A stretch of 64,000 bases of DNA, from contig JH720300.1 of NCBI GenBank assembly GCA_000231825.2, positions 552,480 to 616,479 on the forward strand. The letters are read 5' to 3'. Positions 1 through 13,593 of the stretch are shown here, piece after piece. The stretch comes from Tetrahymena elliotti 4EA (lineage: Eukaryota > Ciliophora > Oligohymenophorea > Hymenostomatida > Tetrahymenidae). Positions within the stretch are counted from its first letter, which is position 1. Every line of letters begins with the position of its first letter. The position numbers and the translations under genes were made by a program. The notes beneath the pieces were generated by a model. That model had not been told where the DNA came from and searched no databases. It saw only the letters and a program-made list of their open reading frames with translations.

Positions 1-317
1 TAAGGACTCTTAAGGCTTCCATGAGCTAATAAGACAGTTTCGTTTACTTTATAGATAGTAGGATCTACTTTAGGACCTATCTTAGAAACAACACCAATAT
101 GATCAATACCAACAGTTTTTGGAAATTAGAAATCAAGAGGACCACCTTCTGTGTCACAACTTATATTGTCAACAGGGTTAAGAGCACCAGATTTAACTTT
201 AACAAGTACTTCATATTCTTATAACTGAGTAGGAATAGGCTTTGAAACAAGATGAAGGTTTTCAACGCCCTTTTGAGGGCATTCCCAAACTCTGTATGTT
301 TAAGGAAGATCAGCCAT
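1..317 (-). CDS. Medium-chain dehydrogenase/reductase (quinone oxidoreductase type), N-terminal part
   Basis: The start ATG is at 317 and the frame stays open (TAA read as Gln) to the window edge, so only about 105 N-terminal residues are present. They begin MADLPQTYRVWECPQ and contain the GroES-like fold motifs of the zinc-independent MDR family: VLVKVKSGALNPVDN (the 'NPVD' signature), then VGIDHIGVVSKIG (family form 'GxDxxGxV'), followed by an L-x-HGSL segment. Members of this family reduce quinones or enones with NADPH in the cytosol. The Rossmann domain lies outside the window, so substrate class is not determinable. No intron is seen in this part. Family membership is confident; exact function is not. 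Confidence 0.8.
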
Positions 318-340
318 GATTGATTTTGTTTTCTTATTTG

Positions 341-733
341 TTTATCTTTTTGTTGTATTTCAACAGTATTATTAAAATATATTTTTTTTAATTAAATTAT
401 TAATAGAATCTGGTATTGTATGCCTTCAATTTATATGAGCTTAGAATACCTTCTGATATAAAAGTATATGAGATAAATTCTCACATTTCTTGAGGATTTT
501 ATTTTAGTTAAGATGTTTTTGTTAAACTTTATGTTTACATCATTTCCTTTATTTTTTTTATTGTGTTTCTGTTAATATTTAAGAGTAAATTAAAACTTGC
601 ATAAATTAAATAAAATAAGGTTATTTTTTTAATTACTAAATTACCATATACACATATAATAGTTCAAATTAAATAAATTATTCTAGAAGCTATAGAGAAC
701 AATTAAAAAATAATTCTGATTAAATTAAAGAGG
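341..733. repeat. Diverged tandem repeat, unit 1
   Basis: This unit shares an ordered series of blocks with 772-1242: TCAACAGTATTATTAAAATA, ATAGAATCTGGTATT, TCTGATATAAAAGTATATGA/ATGTATATGA, TTTCTTGAGGATTTTATTT, a T-run followed by ATTGTGTT, then AAATTAAATAAATTATT and GAACAATTAA. Order and orientation are conserved, so this is a direct duplication in non-coding DNA rather than chance AT similarity. Confidence 0.75.
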
Positions 734-771
734 AAATAATAATCTTACAGAAATTTGCATGCATTCTACAA

Positions 772-1242
772 TTTATCTTTTTATTTTTTATCAACAGTAT
801 TATTAAAATATCTTTTTTTAATTAAATTATTGATAGAATCTGGTATTTAGGCCTTTAAATTTTTTTGAGCTAGAATATCTTCTGATATAAATGTATATGA
901 GATAAATTCTCAAATTTCTTGAGGATTTTATTTAAATTAAGATGTTTATGTTTACAGTAAAATGAATGATAAAATCATAAAAACCTAAATTGAAAATAAA
1001 ATAAAAATAATTTTTTCAAACAGTATTTCTACTGAAAGAATGAATGAAAACAAGATAAACCAAATCATATACTTTATTTTTTTTATTGTGTTACAAACTA
1101 CCAATTACTCAATACAAATAAAACAAGGTTATATTTTTGGTTACTAATTTATGATTTAACTCATTTAATAGCTCAAATTAAATAAATTATTATAGAAGAT
1201 TTAAAGAACAATTAATAAATAATTTTGATAAAATTAAAGAAG
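772..1242. repeat. Diverged tandem repeat, unit 2
   Basis: This is the second copy of the 341-733 unit. It carries an extra block of about 120 bp (around 947-1066) that is absent from unit 1, and several small indels. It lies in the same orientation and only about 40 bp from unit 1. Confidence 0.75.
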
Positions 1243-1652
1243 TTTTCTGCTTCCTACAAAATTTTTATGATGGAATAATTAATTTCTTGTATTTCTTGGA
1301 AGAATCATAAAAATACTATTAAAAATTAATCTAAGATTGGTAAAAATTTTAATTTTATTTACCATTCAATATGAAATTTATGAATAGGTATTGAAAAATA
1401 TTATTTTTTAGATATTCAAAAAGCCTATCTAAAATCTTTAATATTTATTTTCAACCAGTTCTCTTAGTGACTTAAAATTTGAAGATCTTTAAACAAGCTC
1501 AAACAATAATTTTTGTTTTCATTACAAATTTAAAATTAAAAAATATGTATTTAAGTTTGCAATAAATTTTAATAAAAAAGAAAAAAAATCAATTTATTTT
1601 CTAAAAAATATATTAATTATTCTAGATAAATTTTACATTATAAAAAAATAAA

Positions 1653-4600
1653 TCAGATATACTTATATATAAGTTAGCATTATTTTATTGAATCTAAAAT
1701 TTCTTCTTAAAAGATAGAGAAATAGTTTGCTTCTAAATAGTAGTTAAGCTTGTTGTAGGCTAAAATGTATTCTTTTTCGTGATCTCTATTCAAAAATGCT
1801 CCATCTTTAATTGCATAAAAGACATTTTTAGGTTCTGAATTTCTCATTTTTTTAATTGTTTTACAGAAAGCAGGAATACAGAAATTAGAATCTTATATAT
1901 GCTCAGAAAGGTTAGGTAATTTCTTTAAATAGAAGGGACAATCAGGGCATAAACAGTAAGATTTGCACAAATTAGAAACATTGTTAAAGGTAATCTTGAT
2001 ATCTTTTTCTCCAAGTTTTTCACACATTTTTTGATAGTTGGATGGTATTATTTTAATGTGGAGGGGAGCCATTTTTTCTTGATAGCTTGCTTATAATTTT
2101 TGTTCACAAAGATCCATAACTTTTTGGAATTTGATATTCATGATTTTGTTTATTTTTTATTTCTTAAAAGTTTTATAAACATTTTTAATGTTTGTAATAA
2201 TTGGAGTAGAATTTCTAACATAACTATTGTTATATTTTTGTATGTGATAAAGCCAAAACCATAAAAGTTCACCTTTGAATTTTTCATCCTTTAAGAAGAA
2301 CTCACAAATATTCTTAAGACTTGTAAAGAAATTATATTTTCCAAAGTTTAAGTGCTCAAACTTTTTTTTATTTAGACGTAATCTGCAAGAATTATCAATT
2401 TAAAGTGCTTCATCGAGTCTTGCTGTACTCTCTACTTCCATCATCATTTATCTTATTGAAGAAAATTCTAAGACTCTATCAATATATCTATTAACAGTTC
2501 TTCTACCGAAATTCTTTAGTACTTCTATGTCAAATCCAATTACTTCAAAATAAGAACTCATCTTTGCTGTATTTTTAATTCCTCTTTTTTTATAAAATAG
2601 GATGTTTAAATTGAATTGAACTTTTCTCATTTGAAAATTACCTTGCCACTATTTCTTACATAATAGCCTCAAGAATTTCTTTGATTAGAGCTCTATCACT
2701 TAATTCGCCAGCTTTAACAAGGTAGAAGAGAACTAAAAAAGCCTTAGAAGGTCCTTGACATTGAGTAGGATGACCTTCATGATATGTAACCATTGCTAAT
2801 CTTGGATTTTTAACTAGCATTTTGCAGAATTCTTAGAAAAATTTACTATCTTTGTAAACAATACAGACTGAATGATAAATTTTATCTAAAAGATCAGAAA
2901 TAAAATCTGATTTATCTTCATTCAATAAAAAGATGAGAGTGTTTGCTAATAAAGCAAAATATGCTTCACGATAAATTGTGTCTACATTATTCATCACATT
3001 AAAAGTAGTTAAGACATGGAAAAAATTTGATTAAAGTAAAGGTTTTAAGTCATAATCCTTTGGACCAAATAATGGAACAACAGCGTCAATAGTTTCCTTG
3101 ATTTTAGTACTTTAAAATTTGTTAAATTTTAATTTCTTTTGTTTTTAAAAAATGTACCTTTTATCATAATTGTCGGTTTCATACCCAGCATTTAAAACAA
3201 GTTCTTTGTCTGGAGTATTTTGGATAGAAATAGTATCAACGTATTAGTTGATTCGAGCAATATCAACTACCTGTACGAGATAAGGATTGATCATAGATCC
3301 ATTAGAACGGTGGAGCCTTTATTATACAAAGCAAAATATTTTTTATGTAAAAAATTATTTGTGAATTTACTTAACACCAAGTCCAACTAAAGGGAAAGAA
3401 GATATAAGGTTGTATTGGTTTTTAATAAGTTAAAGTGCTTCAAAAATATCTTCCTGTAAAATAATATCTTTAAAGTTTTCAAGAGTGATGATGGACCTGA
3501 CTTCATCACTATCGGGATCAATTTATTTCTAAATTTTTCTAAGGGAATCAGTAAAGTTTTCTTTCATTTTGACAAACTCTACAACATTAAGACCTTACAT
3601 TTGGATAGCCCTCTAATGATACTTACCTATGATAGTACCAATTTTTTGTCTCTCTTCCAATTACTCTTCACTTAATTTATCTTTATAAAAATATAAGAAA
3701 TAGATATTTACACAAAAAGGAAAATTACTCATAATATCATTTTCTCCTGATAAACCTTTTAAGGTTTTGATAAGTAACTGAATCTAGAACTTACCCAAGT
3801 TTCTTTATTTCAAAAGAAACCTTTACTTTACTGTTAATTTTGTGTTGGTCACTATTTCTTATTCTTTATTGTTGAGAATTTAATTCATTTATATTTTTAA
3901 AAAATCCTCTAAATAATCTTTGACTAAAATGATTTCTTTAATATCAATACTATCAATCTATTTGAGTTAAACTAGCTCGTTCACCCAGATTGTAAAAACA
4001 TTTACTAAAAGCTCTAAGTCAAGATATTATATTCTTTCAGCTTTAAGTTCTTTGTCTTGTGCAAAAATATAGTCCCCTTAATTTCCTAAAGAAACTGCAA
4101 TACTTCCACACATCACCTAAAATTTTTATTTGAGATCAGTTATTTAAACATTTAAGAAGTTAATAAAACATAGTATATTTTATTTTTAATTAAAAAATTT
4201 GCAAATTTTTACTTATTCTGATGGATTAGACCAAGGAAACTACATAAGTTATTTTTGAAGATTTATTTTAGAAGTAAAATTTAGTGATTGAACTATTCTT
4301 GGAGAAATAAGCTCTAAAAACTTAAAAAAGTTCTCATCTGTCTTTGCCTTATTTTTTGGCATTGATTATTCATAAAAGAAGGAGTGTGAAGCTTCTGAAG
4401 AGAAATTTGTAAACAAATTAGTAATAAAAGGCTTCTTTTTTTTCAATTCCAAGTCTCCGGTATCAATAAAAATAATTTTGGATTTTTATTAGGTAAATGG
4501 ATAAAAGTTCTTTTATAATTCGCGAATTCCAAAATATTCTAGAGCTTTCATCATTAAAACTACAATAACATTTGTTTAAGTAGTTTAATGAATAGTTTAT

Positions 4601-5047
4601 TCTAAAGTATGTTCCAAGATTAAATTAATGACAAAATCTTTAAAATAACGTGGATTTTGAAACTCAGCTAAGGTAGCTTTACTAAGAGTAAATTATTGAG
4701 CAAAGTATTCACTAGTTTTATCAGAACAAAATAAATCATAACCCTCAAAAAGTTGTCTGAATTATTTTTTTTTCTAACCTTCAAAGCCAAAGCGAGACAT
4801 TACATCCTAAAAGCTCATAGCTACTAACTCATAGTTTTCTATGTCTGTCTTAATATATTCATAGATGATGTTTTCAATCTATTTAGTATAAGAATTTGTA
4901 TTGTCACACACAACTAATTTTTAAAACAAAATTAATATGAATGTAAAAATGAATTCATTTACAAAAAACTTTTGTTTTGGCATGACCATTTTGTATTTGG
5001 GGAATTTTGTAGAATTAATATTATTTATTTTGATGATTTTCTTCCAT
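1653..5047 (-). CDS. Unrecognised large intron-containing protein
   Basis: Start ATG at 5047 (MEENHQNKQ); stop TGA at 1653-1655. Introns that restore frame are 4914-4972 and 4117-4212, plus short ones near 3310-3370, 3115-3160 and 2580-2640. The last three join the ends of long open exons. The protein has roughly 950 residues and is mostly helical, rich in Leu, Phe, Lys and Asn, with no predicted membrane span. A cluster of cysteines (SYCLCPDCPFYLKKL, then C-x4-AFC) lies near the C-terminus, but the spacing matches no zinc finger I know. I do not recognise the family. The 3' neighbour is the dehydrogenase gene. The exon structure is consistent with a functional gene. Confidence 0.7.
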
Positions 5048-6259
5048 GAATAGTTATTTTATTTATATTTTGATTTTAATAAATATTAGTATCGGACCTC
5101 ATCATCTTGTGAGTATTTATATAAAACTTCTAAATAAAATATGTAAAAAAAAAACCATAAAAAATCAAAATAAAGAGTCTATTAAATAATTTAAATATTA
5201 AAGAAAGAATTATTTTTATAATATTTTAGATTTTACCAGAAAACTTATCAAAAATTAAAAAGTGGATACGATTCTTAAAATTCCTTCCTATTGATATTAG
5301 TAAAGTGTCTTGTTTAAATCCAAAACTGACTAGTATCTATGCAACAGTTTTTCAAAAAAAGAATAAGTTTATTTTTATTATTTCATTTAAAAGTTATGAG
5401 AAGTTCTTTCAACTAAAATAATTATAAATCTAAATTATTTTCTTATCAACCAAAAAACAACTGTTTAACTACATATTTTTTATAAAAATCCATATTTAGC
5501 AAGATAATTGGTAGAGAATTGTAAAAAGCAGATACTTATTATTCTCTTGTTTTAAAGGTTCTTATAAAAATTTATGTACACTATTCTAAAAATAGTAAAA
5601 AATAATATTTTTTTGAACATCTAAATTGCTGAGAACTTTTATTTTAGATATGTTTTTCAAAGGGTTAATAGTCTCTACCATTACAAGTAAATTGTCTAAC
5701 TATTTTTTACTTGTTCTTAGAAATTAGTTTGAATAATTATTAGGAAGCAAAAATAAAATTTTATTTGTCAATAAAATGCTATAATAGCAATTATTGTTTA
5801 AGATTTTTTGGAAAAAATAAATATTGATAAAACTTTTTTCAGCTAAAAAAGTAGATTTATGGATTATTCTGATGAAAAAAAATAGACTAAATAAAAATAA
5901 ATTTATTATTTGTTTATTTAATTGATAATAGAGAGTATATAAATTATACATAAATAGACTAAATAAAGTATTATAAAATTAATTATATTAGTTTTGATGA
6001 TTTGGATAATAATAAATATTAATAAGAGTTTTTTAAGTTATCTTCGTAGTTAGTTAGATTTATTTTTATTATAAGTTTTAGTAGAATTATTATTTTTGTT
6101 TATTTATGTTTTGTATGAGTCAATTTTTTCAAGGAAAAACTAGATTTTTAAGATTTTCTTTCTTTTTATAAAAATTTACATTCAGGCAGGAAAATTCTTA
6201 AGGATAAATACATAGTAGTCCGATGACTTCATTCATATATTTATAATTTCCATATTTAT
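5048..6259. other. AT-rich spacer with possible small minus-strand gene
   Basis: The spacer separates two minus-strand genes. On the minus strand all three frames have long TGA-free runs, for example from an ATG at 5951 for about 190 codons, and an ATG-to-TGA frame of about 70 codons ending at 5165. Candidate introns could link them. Because only TGA stops translation, open frames of this size are expected by chance in such AT-rich DNA and the frames compete with each other. No domain is recognisable. It may hold a small Leu/Ile-rich protein gene, but I cannot support a model. Confidence 0.3.
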
Positions 6260-9196
6260 TCATGCATGCTATTATTGCATACCATTTTAATCTTATTACA
6301 TTCCAGTGCTTTGATTTTTTTGATCATTATCATTGACACTCTTTTTTGAAATATCATGCTGGGTTTCTAGCTTTTTTGATAACTTTTCTGTAAACACATT
6401 TTCAGTAAATTGATTCAATTAAGATGAATGTCCTTACTATAAAGTAGGAACCTTTGTATATGCTGTGTAAATTTAAGATTGAGATTATTATGCATAATTT
6501 ATCTGGTTTAAACACTAAGAATTACCACCAATAGAAGCTTATATTTGCTATAACTATATTACTTCGTTTTTTTAATTTTTATTTCCTGTTTTATTTTATG
6601 TTGAAGTAGAAAAGCTTGAATTTCCACTTGTAAAAGGAGTTCCACTTAGAGATATTTGAAAGTTATTGTTACTCATTTTAACAGCCTTACTAGAATCACA
6701 TTCGTATCCTTTAAATAATTACTATACTTCATCTTTTCTAAGCAAAATAGCATTTTATTTATCTACCTCTGTTTACTCACTCACTAGCTTTCCAGCAAAA
6801 TTATAAACACAATTTTTCTGTAATTAAAATTTAGTATTTAATTAATTAATATCTTAAAATAATAAATAAATTTGTGTAAAATATCAATTAAAAATATCTT
6901 CCAAAAATAAATGAACAGCTAAAAAAATGTTTTAGTTTTTTAATTTTTAAAATAAAATTTCAATAATTTTCTAACTCAAAAATGAAAATTCTATTTTTAA
7001 TTGATATTGATTGAAAATAACTTTGAATCAATCAATTTTCAAAGAGTTAGTTAGTTCTACTTTCAAAAAAAAATGTACTTTATTAAGAAGGTAATTAAAT
7101 AACAAATTTCTTGGAATAAATAAGAAATACCAAAACCATTGTGTAAGTGTAAGTTTAAATTTAAAATGGTTTTTTTCATTAATTGTAAATTTATCAATTT
7201 TTTAAGGGATATTATGAATGATAAATTATTTTTTTCATAAAATTCGAATTCATTATTAACTAAAAAAATTATAACTTAAATTTATTATTCCATTGAATTT
7301 TAGAAAAGAAAAATCAGAATTTATTTTGAATTTAAAGAAATCTTCATACTGGAGGCTTATATGGAGCTTCTATTTCTCCGTTGGTGAGTTTTTGCCAAGG
7401 GAAATTTTTAATCCAGACATGATCTTTGACTTCTTATGGCCCGTTTACTCCTAAACGATTAGAAGGCTTTCTTTAGATTAGCTAAATGGAATAAAATTTA
7501 ATTTTAACTTTATTTTTAGTGAACTTATTTATTTTTTACTCTATTTATAAAATCTATAGCTTCTAATGACCACCCTTTAGGAATTTCTTCTCTCTTAATT
7601 TAGACTTATTTTGCTAGAATTTACTCTCTTAACTCCTTTCTATCTTTAGCTTTGTAGGGTCTCTGTTTTTATAAATATTATTTTGAGATTATTTTCATTA
7701 TTTTTTTAATTACTTTCCCCATAGCCATTTCATACATAATAATTCCAAGTGCATAGTAATCTACTGCTACACCATAATTCTGCCTCATCAATATTTCAGG
7801 AGCTAATTTTTAGTTAAATAAAATTTATTTTTATCTAATTTAATTATTTAAAGATGGGCTTTTCTTAGAAGCAATTTTAATAAAAAATTTACCAATATAT
7901 CCTGGAGTTCCACTGGTTTCATTAGAATTATCAGGCTTCCAAATGCGGGAAATTCCAAAATCTGTTATTTTGAGATAACCTATATTTTTTAAGAAAATTT
8001 TAAGCAAAATGAAATGTTTTTATGTGCTTTGAATGGTCATTTTCAATATATTATTCTAATATTTAAGTGACTTTCAAAAGAGTATGAGAATTATCAAAAC
8101 AACAAAATTAAATGAATGCCTTACCATTTTCATCGAATATCAAATTTTCTGGTTTAATATCTCTATGAAGAATATTTTAAGAATGAATGTACTCAAGAGA
8201 ACTGACTATACAAGAAGCAATAAATTCTAAAATATTTTGAAATAATATTCACTAAATATTTTATTTTCATGTCTATTTACATGCTTGCGTTTCACTAAAA
8301 GGCTCAGTTTAGTGAATTAAGTGATATCTGAGATCTCCACCTCCTATAAAATCCATAGTGAGATATAAATTTTCTCTGTCTTAAAAAGAGTTATGCATGT
8401 TAACTATGAGACTTTTAAATATAAAATAATTGTAGAATATCCAAGATATTTAATAACTTTTTTAATTTAAAATTAATATTTGCCAATAATAAACTCTAAA
8501 TATTTTAAAAAGAATATTTTATCTCATTTTCTTGAATGATTTTAGTCTACTTTTTCAAGAAACTGCAAAGTAGGAATAAAGTTTTTAAATTAGTTATTTC
8601 ACTAGCGCACAAAATTATTACGGATGATTGAGATGACTTAAGATCTTTCTTTCATTCAGAACTGAGTTCACACTCTTTTTGCTAAGTATTTTTACTTTTG
8701 ACATGATTTTCATGGCTAGTACTTCTTTGTTTTTGCGCTTTTATACATTCCAGACCTATTTTAATCAAAATTTATTTTAGTAAATCAGATTCCATTCATT
8801 AAGAATGAATTTTTTTAAATTTCTACTTAAAAAATGTAAAAAATTCTAAGCAAATTGAAAAGAAGACTTTGCCAAATTAGATAAAAATGAAAAACTAATT
8901 AATTACTTTTCCAAAGCCACCTTTCCCTATAACCTGATTAAATATATACCCTTGCACATTATCTAAAATATTTTTAAGTTAAAAAACACAAATAAGTAAA
9001 TAGAGTTAAACAAAGAAGGAATTGGACTGAAATTCTCCAAGCAAATTAGTAAGTTAAAAAGTTAATAGGTTAGTTAATTTGCTAGGAAGAAGAGAGCAAT
9101 TATAACTCTTCTTATTGTTATTGCCAAATGAAATTAATTAAAAAAACCTGATGAATTCTTCTTTGCATTCTCAGACGAAGAAGTGCAATTACCCAT
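6260..9196 (-). CDS. AGC-type serine/threonine protein kinase with N-terminal MGNC
   Basis: Start ATG at 9196 (MGNCTSSSENAKK). About nine introns; the first are 8963-9147 and 8756-8906. Kinase motifs appear in order across the exons: IGKGGFGKVW (glycine loop), VLAMKIMSK (VAIK lysine), [12 protein letters not shown] (catalytic loop, RD type), KITDFGISRIW (DFG), GTPGYIAPEI (APE), VDYYALGIIMYEM, and KPSNRLGVNG followed by HVWIKNFPWQKL, which is typical of the AGC group. A phase-0 intron of about 520 nt (near 6823-7347) leads to a Q/N/S-rich tail ending at TGA 6260. Gly2-Asn3-Cys4 suggests N-myristoylation and palmitoylation, hence membrane attachment. The kinase call is secure; the exact C-terminus is less so, because a GTATGC donor lies just before the stop. 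Confidence 0.9.
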
Positions 9197-10372
9197 AGCT
9201 TATTTCTTTGATTTTTTGTTTTATTATTTATATTATATTAATGAATTATTATATATTATTAGAGTTTATCTACAAAACTTTATTTATCTTTTTTTATGAG
9301 AACCATGTTAGACAATATCTATTCCTTCCTTCATTCATATATTTGCTTTTTTTAGTAATCAACTTTATTTAATTATAAGGCTGTATAGCCAATCACTTTT
9401 GGCAGTTTTTACTATTTAATTCTAAAATTTAGACCTATTTAAATCCTGAAAATAATTAATCCATTTAAAATAAGAATAATGCAATATTTAACAATTAAAT
9501 TTCATAATCCTAACTAGCTTAGCAAATTATCCTATACAAAATTAGATCACAGTAAATGTATGTATCTCAAATTTAGTTTCATGTCTCTCTTAAAATATTC
9601 ATTTATAAATATTTAAGCAAAGATTTAATATAAAAATACAAAAAATAATATGGACATAAAATAATTTTAATTTTTTTGTACAATTCGAAATTTATTTTAA
9701 AACATAAATTAGATGATTTCTTTCTTACAAATTTCAAAGGGTATTATAGATCATAATTAATAATTATTAGAAAATTATTTATCAAATCATTTCTAAATTT
9801 AAAAACAAAAATATTTTTTTTAAATCTTAAATAATTTAGCTATTGTATGAGCTTCCAATAAAATAAAGTTAATATCAATTCAATTTTTTAAATATTTAAA
9901 ATGAAAATTAATTAAAACTCTAATAATATTTTTTAAATGATTTTTTGTTTTTAGAGAATATTTTTAGTTGATTAATTAAATTAGTTATTATCTCATTTAC
10001 TTTACTCTAACCTGATGAAAAAAATAATTTAAAAAAATTTATTTTGAAAATTCTATTCAAATTTTAAACATTCTTATTTTTGTAAGGTATTTTGTTTTTT
10101 ATTTAAATAATAAAATATTTTAAGCCACATTACATTACAGTTATTGTTAAAAATTGATTTATATTATTATTCATTCATTTTATAAACTGTAAGCTCTATT
10201 AATAATTATAAAAAAGTGAATATAGAGAGGAATTAATGAAAGAATAATAATAAAAAAATAATGTTTGATTACAAAATATTAACATAAAGTAAATAAAACT
10301 AACAAAATACTTAAATCTCCAAAGTTAAAATATAAAAGTGATTAAAATGCATGGGTTTTATAAATTAAATAA
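9197..10372. other. Intergenic spacer
   Basis: This is the 5' flank of the kinase gene and the 3' flank of the membrane protein gene. It is A/T-rich with no supported coding frame, no RNA gene and no repeat that I could see. Confidence 0.6.
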
Positions 10373-12459
10373 TCACTCTTCTTGTGCACCAACTTTGAGC
10401 TCTTCAAATTTACTTTTGTGTTTTGTTAATCCCTTGGTAAGATAGAAGTAATAAAATCCCCAAACTATTACAAATAGAGAGCCAATAATTAAATCTAAAT
10501 AAATGTAGATGTAGATGAAGAAATCAAAATTTTCTAAATAATCTTAGTAGCTCTTAGAAAGCAGTTTAATAAGATAATTATTATGCAGCCTAATATTATA
10601 AAGAGATGATTCTGGGAATTTTTGGTATTGTTAATTCATAAATTCTGCTATCCTTTAAGTTTTGTTTTATTATAGCATATCCTAAGAATCATTTACTAAG
10701 GTAGCTCCCCATTCATCTCTTATTTACTTTATCAATTATTTAAGATTTTTTATTTAATTTTAAATTCCCTGCTAATTATTTTCATTTATAGGAAGAGCAC
10801 AGAGGAATTTTCCTGATTCTCTAAAGTTCTAATACTTTTCTATAGAAGGTTCATCTATTACTTATTTTTATCTATAAAAATATTTCAAAAAATATTCTAA
10901 ATTTAAATTAAAAAAAAACTTTTTACTGATTATAAAAGACCAATTTTGTTTCACAGAATTCAGCACAATTTTCTAATTTAAACTAGAAATTAAAATATTA
11001 GTTGCACTTATAACTAGATTAAAACAGCTACAAATCATTCTAAAACCTATATTAATATTTAGATATAGTTAATTAATTGAAGCTAATAGATATTAAATAG
11101 ATAATTACTAGTCGAAGTGTTTAGATAACACATTTGTAGAACCTTTGATAGTTTTATATATTTTATCATCATTTTATTCAACTTTTGATAGAATATTCTA
11201 AATAGCTTCATTGTAATCATATATTCTAACTGAACCTAACATAATCGATTCAAATATATAATCAGATGCATATTATATGTCAGTGTATCTGTTTATAAGA
11301 GTGTTTGATAAAGATGTTGTACTACTTGTATTATGACCAAATTCATTAAAGAATTTGACTTACATTACAGTAGCTACAATCATGACTACAAATAACAAAA
11401 AGAGAAGAAAACCTCTTTTGGAGATAGAGTACTCTTCAAAAGAAATAAGGACCTTATTCAAAATACTAATTGCAGAATACATTCTAAAGATCAAGATAAA
11501 ATATATAAAAAGCTTAATTCCTACAAAAATATAGTATAATAAGAAGTATTCCTCCAAAGCTGTGTTGTAATGGTCATCCATTTAATGAAGAAAATTTTCT
11601 GTTTCTTTTCTGTAATATGTAAAAATGTACTTTTATTCTTCCTCAAAATCGCTCTATGAATTTTTCAGTGCTATTGATTGTCTACCAGCTGTAAATACCA
11701 AATTCATTAAATTTGTACCCAAACCTAATCCATTTTTAGATATATCTCTTGAACTTAAAGCATCAACATTAGGGATTCCCATTTTCCTCTTCTTTCCTTA
11801 ATTAATCTTTACAGTGGTCATGAAAAAATTTTGTGAATCACTATTGAACATTGTCTTTGTATAATTTAACTAATTTATTTCAAATAAATTTTAAATCAAC
11901 ATGTTTATTTCATTCTTAAATCTCTTGAGGTTTTTAAATTTCAACTTTTTCAATTCTATGATTCATTTTTTAATCTTTTAGAGATATTCATTCAAAAGAT
12001 GTAGAAAAACTTAAAATGATTAAAATTCAATTTGTAAAAAACACAGGATATTTTTGATAAAAATCAACAAATCACAAAAATAATTTCTACAAATCGATTT
12101 TCTAATCAAATAAGATAAATTATTTTATTACCTGGTCTAAATGGTAATATAAGGACGTTGTGTTCTAAATCCTGTTGATTTAAATAATTTTTATGATTAA
12201 ATATTTAAATCTGATGATATAAATATTACAATTGATCTATGTTTATTTATCTAACTTTATAACCAACTTATGGAATAAAGCTAGATACTTCGTTTGTAAC
12301 AACATAATCATTAGGTAGATCACTTGTTATTGCTCGCGCTTAAAAAGAGTATTTATGCACCAAAAATGTTGCTAATGCTATAAATACAATAAATATTCCT
12401 GATGTATTACAAACCATCACGTTTGCTTTTTGCAAAAAGAACTTTCTTCCTTTGGCCAT
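10373..12459 (-). CDS. Putative four-span membrane protein
   Basis: Start ATG at 12459 (MAKGRKFFLQKAN); stop TGA at 10373. Three introns restore frame: one of about 170 nt after 'LPFRP', one GTAATT...ATATAG intron near 11043-11105, and one GTAAAA...TTATAG intron near 10870-10925. The protein is about 500 residues. Hydrophobic segments are at about residues 16-36, then YYIFVGIKLFIYFILIF, FLLFLLFVVMIVATVM, and near the C-terminus a long span ending GSLFVIVWGFYYFYL. A large loop between spans 3 and 4 contains paired cysteines (ENCAEFCETK) and a Q-rich stretch; a short charged tail ends the protein. I do not recognise the family. An extra upstream exon is possible, since coding-like sequence precedes the chosen ATG. 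Confidence 0.7.
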
Positions 12460-13593
12460 TTTTACTTTTTTATAAACCTATCAATATTAACAAATTATCC
12501 TAGTTTTATAAAGCTTTTGATCTGGTTCTATAGTTTTTTTAAGTTGTTCTGTTTTTTTATCTTCCAACTATTTAATTTTATTTAAATATTAATTATTACT
12601 TTTAAATATTACAAATTTTGATCAAAACTATTTAAAGCAAATTGAATTAAACCTTCAAAGATTTATTTTGCATAAATAAACTATTGATTGATACGTTTGA
12701 AATTTCAAATTGAAGGTAGAATCAATTCTTTCTTCATATTTTCCATTTCAAAAAGCTCTACTCACACAAGAGATTTACTTCTTAACTAAAATAATAAATT
12801 AATGAATAAAATTAATACTTTTTGAATCGTTTTAATTATATTTTTGTAAATTATTTTAATTGCCAAAAAAATCTACACATGTGTTCGTTCACATAGTATT
12901 TTTTTATTCAAAATTTAAATTATGATTAATAATTTTTAGATAGAATGTGCTGATTAAACAGATAATCAAATGATGATATTTATTTAATTTCAAAGAATTT
13001 TAATTTTTTTTCTAAAAATTTAGGTAAAATAATCTAATCAATATTAATCTTGTGAATTATGGCTTAGTAAACTTTCTTAAATTTATCATTACTGAATATT
13101 TTAATTTGAAAATATTTATTTAATTTCAATATTTAGGTATTGTTATAATTATTTTTTAACATTAGTGAATATCTTACTTATATCATCCTAAAGTAAACAT
13201 TTGAGGCATCCTTTTGTTAAATATTTCATAAATATTATTTTCTTGATATAACTAAAATTTTGATTATATATAGTAGTTATAAGAAGGAAAAAGTTAAGCT
13301 TACACACAATAAAATGAATATAATACAATGATAAGAAAATATATATTTAATTTGAATTTATTTTTTCTAAAAATTTAGCTATCATTTGATTAATAAATAG
13401 AGTGAAAGCTTTATTTTATATTTAATTAGACAATGTTTGTATGATTGATGATTGTTATTATAGTTAAATTTTATTCTTATTCAATATTTAATTCTATCTT
13501 TTATTATTTTTTTAAGAATAATTGCTTAAAATGTGTTAATCATTCCAAAGGAAAATTAATCATTCATATTTTGAAGTTTTTTAAATAGATAGA
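12460..13593. other. Intergenic spacer
   Basis: A/T-rich spacer between two minus-strand genes. A short coding-like stretch around 12490-12580 (KKTEQLKKTIEPDQKLY in one frame) could be a 5' exon of the membrane protein gene, but no consistent splice was found. Nothing else is supported. Confidence 0.5.

Larger units (their letters stand above)
318..1652. other. Intergenic spacer with a diverged tandem duplication
   Basis: This spacer l between a gene starting leftward at 317 and one ending at 1653. No coding frame is supported. Most of it is the pair of related repeats listed separately; the rest is homopolymeric A/T sequence. Confidence 0.6.

Noticed and set aside
2448..2630. Short standard-code reading frames here and at many other places (for example 11360-11581, 18200-18529, 38137-38424, 50538-50774)
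   Set aside because: They are fragments or antisense shadows of longer genes that read TAA/TAG as Gln, or chance frames in introns and spacers.
5165..6150. Overlapping TGA-free frames on the minus strand resembling Leu/Ile-rich proteins
   Set aside because: All three frames are open over long runs, composition is like intron sequence, and no domain or unique splice model could be supported.
12580..12720. Coding-like sequence upstream of the membrane protein gene as a 5' exon
   Set aside because: No GT-AG pair joined it in phase to the frame at 12459, so it was mentioned but not annotated.
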